Shown here one piece after another: positions 25,276-33,380 of a stretch of DNA of 64,000 nt. The notes under the pieces are model-generated. The model was not told the DNA's origin and did not search any database. It saw only the letters and a program-made list of their open reading frames with translations. The translations under genes were made by a program, and so were the position numbers. Source of the DNA: Streptomyces piniterrae (GTDB lineage Bacteria > Actinomycetota > Actinomycetes > Streptomycetales > Streptomycetaceae); contig NZ_SUMB01000011.1 of the NCBI RefSeq assembly GCF_005048155.1, positions 124,001 to 188,000 on the forward strand, written 5' to 3'. How positions within the stretch are numbered: position 1 is the first letter of the stretch; each line of letters opens with the position of its first letter.

Positions 25276-25281
25276 AGCATA
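25276..25281 (-). promoter_or_regulatory. -10 element of a predicted leaderless promoter (SUFU gene)
   Basis: On the minus strand TATGCT lies 6 nt upstream of the ATG at 25269, with no ribosome site. Confidence 0.55.
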
Positions 25282-25717
25282 GGACGGGTATCGAGACGGC
25301 AAAACGGCGCGGTAAGGCGTCAAGCGGCTGATAGCCTTGCCGTCTGGTCAGGGAATGACGTCGTCCCCCAACGGGGACCGGCCGGAGGAGGTGGGGCTGC
25401 GGTGGATCCGAGTCGACCGTGCAGTACCGATAGTTCTCCTGTCATCCCCCTCGCGCAGCGAATCTCCTGATCCGAGAGCTTCCGTACCCCGCCGCTGAGC
25501 GGCGAAACCCGTGAAGTTCCTTTGCGCCGGATGTAGATGACGGAAGAGCGCCTTCGACTCTTTGTTCCGTGTTCTCTGCGAACTGCCGTCAGTGTCACCG
25601 CACGGAGCGCCGCCCGCTTTGCGGACGTACGGCCGACGAAGCCTCGTACGTCCACGTTCCGGGCAGCGCTGCGCCCCGCGCCCGTAGGCTGACGGCCGGC
25701 CCGTGAAGGAGCCTGCC
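25282..25717 (+). other. 436-bp intergenic region upstream of corA
   Basis: No supported gene. It is less GC-rich than its surroundings around 25420-25600 and carries the divergent promoters of the SUFU and corA genes. I looked for a magnesium-sensing leader but cannot identify an M-box. TAGGCT at 25685-25690 could be the corA -10 element, giving a leader of about 25 nt. Confidence 0.45.
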
Positions 25718-26830
25718 ATGTCGATGATCCGCGACCTGCGCGCCGCCGTCCGCCCGTCCCGGCGCCGCGACGTCTCCCCGTACCGCTACGAAAACCCCGC
25801 CACCGCCTGCCCCAACAGCGCCATCGTCGACTGCGGGGTCTACCGCGAGGGCCGCCGGGTGCGCGAGCACCTCAGCCCGGCCGAGGCGATGGCCAGCGTG
25901 CGGGCCGAGGGCGGCTTCGCCTGGATCGGGCTGCACGAGCCGACCGAGGCCGAATTCGCCGGCATCGCCCAGGAGTTCGGGCTGCACCCGCTGGCCGTCG
26001 AGGACGCCGTCCACGCCCACCAGCGGCCCAAGCTGGAGCGCTACGACGACACCCTCTTCACCGTCTTCAAGACGGTCCACTACGTGGAGCACGCCGAGCT
26101 GACCGCGACCAGTGAGGTCGTGGAGACCGGTGAGGTGATGTGCTTCACCGGGCGGGACTTCATCGTGACCGTGCGGCACGGCGGCCAGGGCTCGCTGCGC
26201 GCCCTGCGGCACCGGCTGCAGGACGACCCGGAGCTGCTGGCCAAGGGCCCGTCCGCGGTGCTGCACGCCATCGCCGACCAGGTCGTCGACGGCTATATCG
26301 CGGTCGCCGGCGCGGTCCAGGACGACATCGACGAGGTGGAGATCGACGTCTTCAGCTCGGGCAGCAACGGCAAGGGCTCCTCGAAGGGCGGCGACGCCGG
26401 CCGGATCTACCAACTCAAGCGCGAGGTGCTGGAGTTCAAGCGCGCGGTGTCGCCGCTGCTGCGGCCGATGCAGCTGCTCAGCGAGCGCCCGATGCGGCTG
26501 GTCGACTCCGACATCCAGAAGTACTTCCGGGACGTCGCCGACCACCTGGCGCGGGTCAACGAGCAGGTGCTGTCCTTCGACGACCTGCTCAACTCCATCC
26601 TCCAGGCCAATCTGGCGCAGGCGACCGTGGCGCAGAACGAGGACATGCGCAAGATCACGGCATGGGCGGCGATCTTCGCCGTGCCGACGATGATCGCCGG
26701 GATCTACGGCATGAACTTCGACTACATGCCGGAGCTCAAGTGGAAGTTCGGCTATCCGGCGGTACTGCTGGTGACGGCGGCCATCTGCTTCGGGATCCAC
26801 CGGGGGTTCAAGCGCAACGGGTGGCTGTGA
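25718..26830 (+). CDS. corA: CorA-family magnesium/cobalt transporter
   Basis: The 370-aa protein has a large N-terminal cytoplasmic domain and two C-terminal membrane helices, the first ending in the channel signature YGMNF. The second ends in a short basic tail (GIHRGFKRNGWL). CorA forms a pentameric Mg2+ channel in the cytoplasmic membrane. ATG at 25718 has AAGGAG 6 nt upstream. A Gly/Ser-rich insert (SSGSNGKGSSKGG) interrupts the helical bundle near residue 215. An MgtE_N/CBS protein lies 1.8 kb downstream. Confidence 0.93.
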   Translation: MSMIRDLRAAVRPSRRRDVSPYRYENPATACPNSAIVDCGVYREGRRVREHLSPAEAMASVRAEGGFAWIGLHEPTEAEFAGIAQEFGLHPLAVEDAVHAHQRPKLERYDDTLFTVFKTVHYVEHAELTATSEVVETGEVMCFTGRDFIVTVRHGGQGSLRALRHRLQDDPELLAKGPSAVLHAIADQVVDGYIAVAGAVQDDIDEVEIDVFSSGSNGKGSSKGGDAGRIYQLKREVLEFKRAVSPLLRPMQLLSERPMRLVDSDIQKYFRDVADHLARVNEQVLSFDDLLNSILQANLAQATVAQNEDMRKITAWAAIFAVPTMIAGIYGMNFDYMPELKWKFGYPAVLLVTAAICFGIHRGFKRNGWL

Positions 26831-26992
26831 CGGCCCGGACGACGACCCGGACCTCCACCCTCCATCCGGAGGTTGGTACAGCCGCCGGTACCGCCGTCAG
26901 ACACGGGCCGGTCCGCGGAACATCGCCGGATTCGCGCGTTCCCTCCACCGCTGGGCCGGCGCACCGCCCCGGGTCGCGCCGGCCGCGCCCAT

Positions 26993-26998
26993 TAGGCT
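26993..26998 (+). promoter_or_regulatory. -10 element of a predicted leaderless promoter
   Basis: TAGGCT lies 7 nt before the ATG at 27006. The surrounding bases form an imperfect palindrome, discussed among rejected items. Confidence 0.55.
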
Positions 26999-27005
26999 GA
27001 GCCTT

Positions 27006-27545
27006 ATGACGGAGACCGTGTCGCAGGCCCTGCAGGATCGGGCGCTCATCGAAGAGGCCACGAAGAAGTCCGGCCTCATCTGGGTCCGGGGCGCTTCGGG
27101 CCCGGCGCGTGCGCTGTGGCATCTGTGGCATGACGGTGCCGCCTGCGTCGTCGGGGACGGTGCCGGGGAGCAGCCGCTGGCCGACCTCGGGCTCACCGAC
27201 GGCGGCCCGGCGACGGTCACCGTGCGCAGCAAGGACAAGGGCGGCCGGCTGATCGCCTGGCAGGCCCGGGTCGCCGAGCTGGCACCGGACAGCGAGCCCT
27301 GGCGGGCCGCGGTCGAGGAGCTGAAGGGCAAGCGGCTGAACGCGCCGGACGCGGACACCCTCACCGAGCGCTGGGCCCGCGAGTGCCGGGTGCTGCGGCT
27401 GGAGCCGACCGGCGCCGCCGAGCAGCGCCCCGGTGCCATGCCCGAGGACTCACACGCCGCCCCGCCGCTGCCGTCGCCCGCCATCACCCGGCGGCCCGCC
27501 CCGGCCGCGCTGCCGAAGCTGCTGCGCCGGGGCCGTAAAGGCTGA
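27006..27545 (+). CDS. Hypothetical protein, possible FMN-binding split-barrel fold
   Basis: A 179-aa soluble protein. The first ~120 residues (GLIWVRGASGPARALWHLWH, then PATVTVRSKDKGGRLIAW) read like a pyridoxamine-phosphate-oxidase-type split barrel. The last ~40 residues are Pro/Ala-rich. No catalytic assignment can be made. It stands alone with a predicted leaderless promoter and converges on the lipoprotein gene. Confidence 0.7.
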   Translation: MTETVSQALQDRALIEEATKKSGLIWVRGASGPARALWHLWHDGAACVVGDGAGEQPLADLGLTDGGPATVTVRSKDKGGRLIAWQARVAELAPDSEPWRAAVEELKGKRLNAPDADTLTERWARECRVLRLEPTGAAEQRPGAMPEDSHAAPPLPSPAITRRPAPAALPKLLRRGRKG

Positions 27546-27620
27546 TCCGGCCGGCGCGTACCGGCCGGCCTCGGCAGACACCGGCCACCGCCGTGCAGCG
27601 CGCGCTCGCGCGGCCGCCGA

Positions 27621-28397
27621 TCAGCCGTCGCCCGAGATCTTCTTGCCGTAGTCGACGACCTGGTCCTTGGCCGGGGCCTTGAGGTCCACGGACTTGCCCC
27701 AGTCGTCGAGCCGGACCACACCGGCGCCGCCCGCTCGCTGCAACCGCAGCGGATAGGGCGTGCCCTCCAGGGAGACGTCCAGGGTGCCGCCGGAGCCCGC
27801 GCCCGCGGAGAGCCGGATGGTGCGGACCCCGTCGATCTCGTCACGGTCGCCGGCCGTCAGCTTGCCGTGCAGCGCCAGCAGGCTGCCGAGCAGCACGTCC
27901 TTGTCCGTGAAGCCGCTGAAGCGCTTGTAGACGGGGTCGGCGGAGGGCACCTTGACGTACTTGCCGCCGAGTTTCTGCGCGGCGGCCGCGTCGGACTTGC
28001 CGCCCTTCTCACCGGCCCAGAACGCCGCGTCCGCCTTCAGATAGAGCTCGTCGCCGACCCGCAGCAGCTGGAACCCGGCAGCCTTCGTGGTCAGGTCGCC
28101 CCTGGCGCCTTCCTTCGCGAGCCGCATGTCCAGCTTGTAGGTGCGGCCCTGGCTGACGACGTTGCCGGAGAGCCGGACCGTTTCCGCACTCTTGGCCGCC
28201 GCCATCGCCTTGGCCTCGATCTTCGCGGCCGGCAGCTTTCCCACGCCGTTGGTGCCGGCGTCCGGGTCCTCGTCGGCACCGCAGCCCGCCAGAGCCAGGG
28301 CCAGTCCCGCGCACACCGCCCCCGCGAGCGCGGCCCGCCCGGTGCGGCGGGGTACGGGCAGGGGTCGGGGACTCGTCCCCGAGGGGATTGCAGTCAC
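27621..28397 (-). CDS. Lipoprotein, LolA/LppX-like
   Basis: The 258-aa protein has an N-terminal Arg-rich segment, a hydrophobic stretch and a lipobox LALAGC, so it should be lipid-anchored outside the membrane. The mature part (KSAETVRLSGNVVSQGRTY, then DEIDGVRTIRLS) follows the pattern of LolA/LppX/LprG-type half-barrels, which carry lipids. A lipid-carrier role is inference. GTG at 28397 has AGGAGG 10 nt upstream. Confidence 0.8.
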   Translation of the reverse strand: MTAIPSGTSPRPLPVPRRTGRAALAGAVCAGLALALAGCGADEDPDAGTNGVGKLPAAKIEAKAMAAAKSAETVRLSGNVVSQGRTYKLDMRLAKEGARGDLTTKAAGFQLLRVGDELYLKADAAFWAGEKGGKSDAAAAQKLGGKYVKVPSADPVYKRFSGFTDKDVLLGSLLALHGKLTAGDRDEIDGVRTIRLSAGAGSGGTLDVSLEGTPYPLRLQRAGGAGVVRLDDWGKSVDLKAPAKDQVVDYGKKISGDG

Positions 28398-28608
28398 GTC
28401 GGCTCTGCCTCCTGATGCGGTTGACCTGGACAGCAGACCGCAGCGTACCCGGGCGCGTGCGCGGATTCCGGCGGGGCGGGTGGCGGCAGCCATACGGCCG
28501 AATCTCCCCGGGGCGGCGCCGACCCGGGCGCGTTAGCCTGAACCCGGATCAATGCCCTGTTCAGGGCGGAACGGGATGAGTGGAACGGGACCGAGGGAGG
28601 CGCTCCGC

Positions 28609-29913
28609 ATGGCAGTGCTGACCCCCCGGGTGTTCGTCTCCCACCTCTCCGGCATCGCCGTCTTCGACCCCAACGGCGACCAGGTCGGCCGCGTCCGGGA
28701 CCTCGTCGCGATGCTCCGGATCGGCGCCCGCCCGCCACGGCTGCTCGGCCTCGTCGTCGAGGTGGTCAGCAGACGGCGGATCTTCCTGCCCATGACCCGG
28801 GTGACCGGCGTGGAGTCCGGCCAGGTCATCACCACCGGCGTGATCAACATGCGGCGCTTCGAGCAGCGGGCGTCGGAGACCCTGGTGCTCGGTGAGCTGC
28901 TGGACCGGCGAGTGCGGCTGGTGGAGACCGGCGAGGAGGTCACCGTCCTCGACATCGGCATCATCCAGCTGCCGGCCCGCCGCGACTGGGAGATCGACAA
29001 GGTCTTCGTCCGCAAGGGCAAGGGCGGGGCGCTGCGCCGCAAGGGGGAGGCACTGACCGTCGAGTGGTCGGCGGTGACCGGCTTCTCGCTGGAGGAGCAC
29101 GGCCAGGGCGCGGAGAGCCTGCTGGCCACCTTCGAGCAGCTGCGGCCCGCCGACCTCGCGGGCGTACTGCACCACCTCTCCCCCAAGCGGCGCGCCGAGG
29201 TCGCCGCCGCGCTCACCGACGACCGGCTCGCGGACGTCCTGGAGGAGCTGCCGGAGGACGACCAGATCGAGATCATCGGCAAGCTCAAGGAGGAGCGCGC
29301 CGCCGACGTCCTGGAGGAGATGGACCCGGACGACGCCGCCGACCTGCTCTCCGAGCTGCCGGAGGAGGAGAAGGAACGGCTGCTGGCCCTGATGCGCCCG
29401 GAGGAGGCCGCGGACGTCCGGCGGCTGATGGCCTACGAGGAGCGCACGGCGGGCGGTCTGATGACCACCGAGCCGATCGTGCTGCGCCCGGACGCCACGG
29501 TCGCGGACGCGCTGGCCCGGGTACGGGACCCGGACCTGTCCCCCTCGCTCGCCGCCCAGGTCTATGTCTGCCGGCCGCCCGACGAGACCCCCACCGGCAA
29601 GTACCTCGGCCTGGTGCACTTCCAACGGCTGCTGCGCGATCCGCCGTTCACCCTCGTCAGCTCGATCGCCGACACCGACCTGCCGGCCCTGCCGCCGGAC
29701 ACCCCGCTGCCCGAGCTGACCAGCTATCTGGCGACGTACAACATGGTCTCCGCGCCCGTCGTGGACGAGAGCGGGTCGCTGCTCGGCGCGGTCACCGTCG
29801 ACGACGTGCTGGACCATCTGCTGCCGGACGACTGGCGCGAGACCGAGATGCACGGCTCGGCGGTCGACGTGCCCGGCGCCGGGCGCTTCGGGGAGGCCGC
29901 GGATGGCCCCTGA
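28609..29913 (+). CDS. MgtE N-terminal/CBS-domain protein with PRC-barrel
   Basis: The 434-aa protein begins with PRC-barrel-like repeats (FDPNGDQVGRVRDLV and a second copy near residue 90). It continues with an MgtE_N helical superhelix (LSPKRRAEVAAALTDDRLADV, split by repeats of the LPEDD/ELPEEE type) and ends in a CBS pair (MTTEPIVL, then VSAPVVDESGSLLGAVTVDD). The MgtE transmembrane domain is absent, so it is a soluble or peripheral sensor of Mg2+ or nucleotide rather than a channel. ATG at 28609 with GGGAGG 8 nt upstream. The next gene overlaps its end by 11 nt; both match mycobacterial Rv1232c/Rv1231c as I recall. Confidence 0.85.
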   Translation: MAVLTPRVFVSHLSGIAVFDPNGDQVGRVRDLVAMLRIGARPPRLLGLVVEVVSRRRIFLPMTRVTGVESGQVITTGVINMRRFEQRASETLVLGELLDRRVRLVETGEEVTVLDIGIIQLPARRDWEIDKVFVRKGKGGALRRKGEALTVEWSAVTGFSLEEHGQGAESLLATFEQLRPADLAGVLHHLSPKRRAEVAAALTDDRLADVLEELPEDDQIEIIGKLKEERAADVLEEMDPDDAADLLSELPEEEKERLLALMRPEEAADVRRLMAYEERTAGGLMTTEPIVLRPDATVADALARVRDPDLSPSLAAQVYVCRPPDETPTGKYLGLVHFQRLLRDPPFTLVSSIADTDLPALPPDTPLPELTSYLATYNMVSAPVVDESGSLLGAVTVDDVLDHLLPDDWRETEMHGSAVDVPGAGRFGEAADGP

Positions 29914-30484
29914 CGAACGGGAGAGCGCCCGCGAGCGGGGGCGGGCCCACGGCTCCACGGCGCTGCACCGCGGGGCCGCCGAGCGGCCCCGGGTGCGCCT
30001 CGACCAGCCGCGCGCGCCGCGCCGCACGTTCTGGCCGGAGTACGACCCGGAGGCGTTCGGGCGGCTGTCGGAGAAGATCGCCCGCTTCCTCGGGACCGGC
30101 CGGTTCATCGTCTGGATGACCTTCACCATCATCCTGTGGCTGAGCTGGAACATCTTCGCGCCCGGCCTGCTGCGCTTCGACGAGTACCCGTTCATCTTCC
30201 TGACGCTGGCCCTGTCGCTCCAGGCGTCGTACGCGGCGCCGCTGATCCTGCTGGCGCAGAACCGGCAGGCCGACCGCGACCGGGTCACCCAGGAGCAGGA
30301 CCGCAAGCAGAACGAGCGCTCCATCGCGGACACCGAGTATCTGACCCGGGAGATCGCGGCGCTGCGGATGGGCCTGGGCGAGGTCGCCACCCGCGACTGG
30401 ATCCGCTCCGAGCTGGAGGACCTGATGCGGGACCTGGAGCTGCGGCGGATGGTCGACGCGGAGAGTGACGAACGCGACCGCTGA
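29903..30484 (+). CDS. DUF1003 membrane protein
   Basis: The 193-aa protein has a basic N-terminal ~60 residues and two membrane segments (FIVWMTFTIILWLSWNIF and FIFLTLALSLQASYAAPLI). After LLAQNRQADRDR comes a long charged coiled-coil-like helix. This is the DUF1003 pattern. Function unknown. Its start lies within the preceding gene, so the two are translationally coupled. A role with the MgtE_N protein is inferred from that. Confidence 0.87.
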   Translation: MAPDERESARERGRAHGSTALHRGAAERPRVRLDQPRAPRRTFWPEYDPEAFGRLSEKIARFLGTGRFIVWMTFTIILWLSWNIFAPGLLRFDEYPFIFLTLALSLQASYAAPLILLAQNRQADRDRVTQEQDRKQNERSIADTEYLTREIAALRMGLGEVATRDWIRSELEDLMRDLELRRMVDAESDERDR

Positions 30485-30514
30485 CGACCTTTCCGGAGGC
30501 CCGCTCCATCGCCG

Positions 30515-30520
30515 TACCAT
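30515..30520 (+). promoter_or_regulatory. -10 element of a predicted leaderless promoter (mrp)
   Basis: TACCAT lies 6 nt before the ATG at 30527. Confidence 0.55.
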
Positions 30521-30526
30521 CAGGGC

Positions 30527-31687
30527 ATGGCTACTGACACGCCCACAGGCTCCACGCCGAGCGAGGACGCGGTCCGCGCCGCGCTCGCGACGGTGAACGA
30601 CCCCGAGATCCACCGCCCCATCACCGACCTGGGCATGGTCAAATCGGTGGACATCGCGGCGGACGGCGCGGTGGCGGTCGTGGTCTACCTCACCGTCTCC
30701 GGCTGTCCGATGCGCGAGACGATCACCAACAACGTGCGCGAGGCCGTCGAGCGGGTCGAGGGCGTGACGACCGTCAAGGTCGACCTCGAGGTGATGAGCG
30801 ACGCACAGCGCAAGGAGCTGGCGACGTCGCTGCGCGGCGGCACCGCCGAGCGCGAGGTGCCGTTCGCCCAGCCCGGCTCGCTGACCCGGGTCTACGCCGT
30901 CGCGTCCGGCAAGGGCGGCGTCGGCAAGTCGTCGGTGACCGTCAACCTCGCCGCGGCGATGGCGGCGGACGGCCTGAAGGTCGGTGTCGTCGACGCCGAC
31001 ATCTACGGCCACTCCGTGCCCCGGATGCTGGGCGCCTACGGCAAGCCCACCCAGGTCGAGAACATGATCATGCCGCCGTCGGCGAACGGTGTGAAGGTCA
31101 TCTCGATCGGCATGTTCACCCCCGGCAACGCGCCCGTCGTCTGGCGCGGCCCGATGCTGCACCGCGCGCTCCAGCAGTTCCTCGCCGACGTCTACTGGGG
31201 CGACCTGGACGTCCTCCTGATGGACCTGCCCCCGGGCACCGGCGACATCGCGATCTCCGTGGCCCAGCTGGTGCCGAACGCCGAGATCCTGGTCGTGACC
31301 ACCCCGCAGCAGGCCGCGGCCGAGGTCGCCGAGCGGGCCGGTTCGATCGCCGTGCAGACCCACCAGAAGATCGTCGGTGTGGTGGAGAACATGTCCGGGC
31401 TGCCCTGCCCGCACTGCGACGAGATGGTCGACGTGTTCGGCACCGGCGGCGGCGAGCGGGTCGCCGAGGGCCTGACGAAGACGACCGGCACACAGGTCCC
31501 GGTGCTCGGCGCCATCCCGATCGACGTCCGCCTGCGCGAGGGCGGCGACGAGGGCAAGCCGGTCGTGCTGACCGACCCGGACTCCCCCGCCGGCTCGGCG
31601 ATCCGCGCCATCGCTGGCAAGCTGGGGGGCCGCCAGCGCGGTCTGTCGGGGATGTCGCTGGGGATCACCCCGCGCAACAAGTTCTGA
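30527..31687 (+). CDS. mrp: Mrp/ApbC-family Fe-S cluster carrier ATPase
   Basis: The 386-aa cytosolic protein has an N-terminal MIP18/DUF59 domain (TVNDPEIHRPITDLGMV, TVSGCPMR). A deviant-Walker ParA/MinD-type ATPase follows (SGKGGVGKSS; DLPPGTGD), with the CPHC motif (GLPCPHCDEM) that holds a bridging [4Fe-4S] cluster in the dimer. It delivers Fe-S clusters to target proteins. In mycobacteria mrp (Rv1229c) also lies near the sigE-htrA-tatB group, as here. It is followed by a T-tract terminator. Confidence 0.94.
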   Translation: MATDTPTGSTPSEDAVRAALATVNDPEIHRPITDLGMVKSVDIAADGAVAVVVYLTVSGCPMRETITNNVREAVERVEGVTTVKVDLEVMSDAQRKELATSLRGGTAEREVPFAQPGSLTRVYAVASGKGGVGKSSVTVNLAAAMAADGLKVGVVDADIYGHSVPRMLGAYGKPTQVENMIMPPSANGVKVISIGMFTPGNAPVVWRGPMLHRALQQFLADVYWGDLDVLLMDLPPGTGDIAISVAQLVPNAEILVVTTPQQAAAEVAERAGSIAVQTHQKIVGVVENMSGLPCPHCDEMVDVFGTGGGERVAEGLTKTTGTQVPVLGAIPIDVRLREGGDEGKPVVLTDPDSPAGSAIRAIAGKLGGRQRGLSGMSLGITPRNKF

Positions 31688-31708
31688 GGACGGGGAGCCG
31701 CGCTCCCT

Positions 31709-31758
31709 CGCCGACGCCGCACGGGCGGGCCCTTCCCGGGTCCGCCCTCGGCGTTTTT
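31709..31758 (+). terminator. mrp intrinsic terminator
   Basis: Nested stems (outer CGCCGA/TCGGCG, inner 10 bp) with a short loop are followed by five T residues. Confidence 0.85.
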
Positions 31759-31888
31759 CCAGCCGCTTTATACGCGAACGGCAGTGCCGCCCGGTACGCG
31801 AATGGCGCAGCTCACCTGCGCTTCCGCGCCGCCCGGCCCTCGTACGGCGAGCGGTCCTCGACCACTGCCGGGCCCGCGCCCCGACACC

Positions 31889-32054
31889 GGCACCGGCCGC
31901 CGGCGCCGGTCAGTTCCCGTACGCCGTGATGTCCTTGACGACAGCGAAGCCCAGGCCTGTGCGCGCTGCCGGCGCCCTGACCCCCGGCACCGGCCGTCAG
32001 CGCCGGTCAGGTCTCGTACGCCGTGATGTCCTTGACGACAGCGAAGCCCAGGCC
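31889..32054. repeat. Direct duplication of a 69-bp gene end
   Basis: 31889-31957 and 31986-32054 are 69-bp direct copies with four mismatches and a 40-bp identical core. The second copy is the 3' end and stop of the 32007 gene; the first, 97 bp downstream of it on the minus strand, still encodes the same C-terminal residues and a stop, but has no gene body. Confidence 0.9.
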
Positions 32055-32654
32055 GTAGGCGCTCATCCCGCGCCCGTACGCGCCGATGTGGACCGCGTCG
32101 GGGCCCTCGCTCGCCGAGCCCGCCAGCACCCAGCCGTACTCGGACTCCCGGTAGCGGAACGGCATCGGGACGCCGTCCACCGGCAGCGTCAGCTCGCTCC
32201 AGCTCTCGCCGTCGAGATCGTCCGCCAGCTCCCAGGCCAGCATGGTCTGCTGGTCCAGCCAGTCCTGACGGAGCGACCTGTCCATCTGGGAGGGCCAGGT
32301 CTGCGAGAGCAGCCCGGCCCCGGCCAGCCAGGCGGCCGTGGAGACCGAAGTGGCCTCCAGGACTCCTGTGCCGTCGGCGCTGCGCCGTACCGGGCGGCTG
32401 GCGACCGTCACCACGACCGCGAAGCGGTCGGCGCTCCGGTCCGTCTCGACCTTTATCGTGGGCTCCTCGCCGTGCCCCGTGGCACCGTGCTCGACGGTGC
32501 CATCGGCGGCCGTGCCGACCTGCATCAGCCAGCGTGATCCGGTGAACGCCTCATCGAGGCCGTACCACGGGAACGCCGCCAGCAGATAGCCGTCGACCTT
32601 CCGGCCGACGTCGGCGGACACACCTCGTTCCACTGTCGGACTCGTCGTCTCCAT
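32007..32654 (-). CDS. Hypothetical protein
   Basis: A 215-aa soluble protein without signal, membrane segment or known motif. It contains conserved-looking aromatic segments (YLLAAFPWYGLDEAF, MPFRYRESEYGWVLAG) and ends with GFAVVKDITAYET. ATG at 32654 has GAGGAGG 10 nt upstream. It lies between tatB and mrp on the minus strand. Its 3' end is duplicated downstream. Function unknown. Confidence 0.72.
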   Translation of the reverse strand: METTSPTVERGVSADVGRKVDGYLLAAFPWYGLDEAFTGSRWLMQVGTAADGTVEHGATGHGEEPTIKVETDRSADRFAVVVTVASRPVRRSADGTGVLEATSVSTAAWLAGAGLLSQTWPSQMDRSLRQDWLDQQTMLAWELADDLDGESWSELTLPVDGVPMPFRYRESEYGWVLAGSASEGPDAVHIGAYGRGMSAYGLGFAVVKDITAYET

Positions 32655-32771
32655 GTGCGCGGAGCCTCCTCGTTGCCCTGCGTCGTGGGCGGCCCGCCCC
32701 CCTCGGGCGACCTCACCCCGGACACCGGGAGCATAGCCCTAGGGGTCAATACAGCCGGGCATATAGGAATA

Positions 32772-33245
32772 TCAGGTGGCGTCGGCGTCGAAGGGCGGAC
32801 GCTCGGCGGGCGCCGCGTCGCCGGTCTTCTTGACCAGGTCGGGGCCGCCGGCGGAGGCGGGGGCTTCCTTGGAGAGGCTCAGCGCGGGGCCCGCGGCGGA
32901 CGCGGCGCTGTCGCGGCCGTGCACGGCGTCCGTGACCTCGGCCATCTCCTTCTTCAGATCGAAGCCGTTACGGATCTCCTGGAGGTCCTTGAGTCCGTAC
33001 TCGTCCTTCTCCAGGACGTGCTTGCGCACGAAGTTCTTGGGCTTGAGGTCCTCGAACTCGAAGTCCTTGAAGTCCGGGCCCAGCTCACTGCGGATGTCTT
33101 CCTTGGCGCTGTCCGAGAACGCCCGGACCTTGCGGACGAAGCCCATGACGTCCTGGATGACCTTGGGCAGCTTGTCCGGACCGAAGATGAGCACGGCAAG
33201 GATCACGAGCGCGACCAGCTCGAGGGGTCCTATGTCGAAGAACAC
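32772..33245 (-). CDS. tatB: Sec-independent translocase subunit TatB
   Basis: The 157-aa protein has the TatA/B pattern: a short N-terminal membrane helix FDIGPLELVALVILAVLIFG with the Glu typical of TatB, the GPDKLPK hinge, an amphipathic helix, and a charged tail. TatB receives twin-arginine substrates with TatC in the cytoplasmic membrane. GTG at 33245 has AAGGAG 7 nt upstream. It is the last gene of the sigE-anti-sigma-htrA-tatB group, an order shared with mycobacteria. Confidence 0.93.
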   Translation of the reverse strand: MFFDIGPLELVALVILAVLIFGPDKLPKVIQDVMGFVRKVRAFSDSAKEDIRSELGPDFKDFEFEDLKPKNFVRKHVLEKDEYGLKDLQEIRNGFDLKKEMAEVTDAVHGRDSAASAAGPALSLSKEAPASAGGPDLVKKTGDAAPAERPPFDADAT

Positions 33246-33380
33246 CTTGCAGCTCCTTGGGTATCCGCGGCCGGGTCAGGTCCTGTCAGGTCCTGGTGAC
33301 TAAACGGGCCAGGCCGACTATCACGGTACCTGGCCCGATACGCCGGGTGGGAGTCACCCGCGCCAACACCGTGCAAACGA

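Noticed and set aside
25282..25717. A possible Mg2+ riboswitch upstream of corA
   Set aside because: I could not find the conserved elements of an M-box, and a TAGGCT box near 25685 would give too short a leader.
25320..25719. Two minus-strand open frames in the corA upstream region
   Set aside because: Neither has a ribosome site or any recognisable domain, and they overlap each other in different frames.
26990..27006. An imperfect palindrome resembling an iron-box (DmdR/IdeR) operator just before the 27006 gene
   Set aside because: Only about 15 bp match and the TAGGCT part is fully explained as a -10 box of a leaderless promoter. The gene has no evident iron role.
31784..32537. Plus-strand open frames over the duplicated gene-end repeat
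   Set aside because: They run antisense to the 32007 gene, have no domain, and arise from repeat and GC bias.
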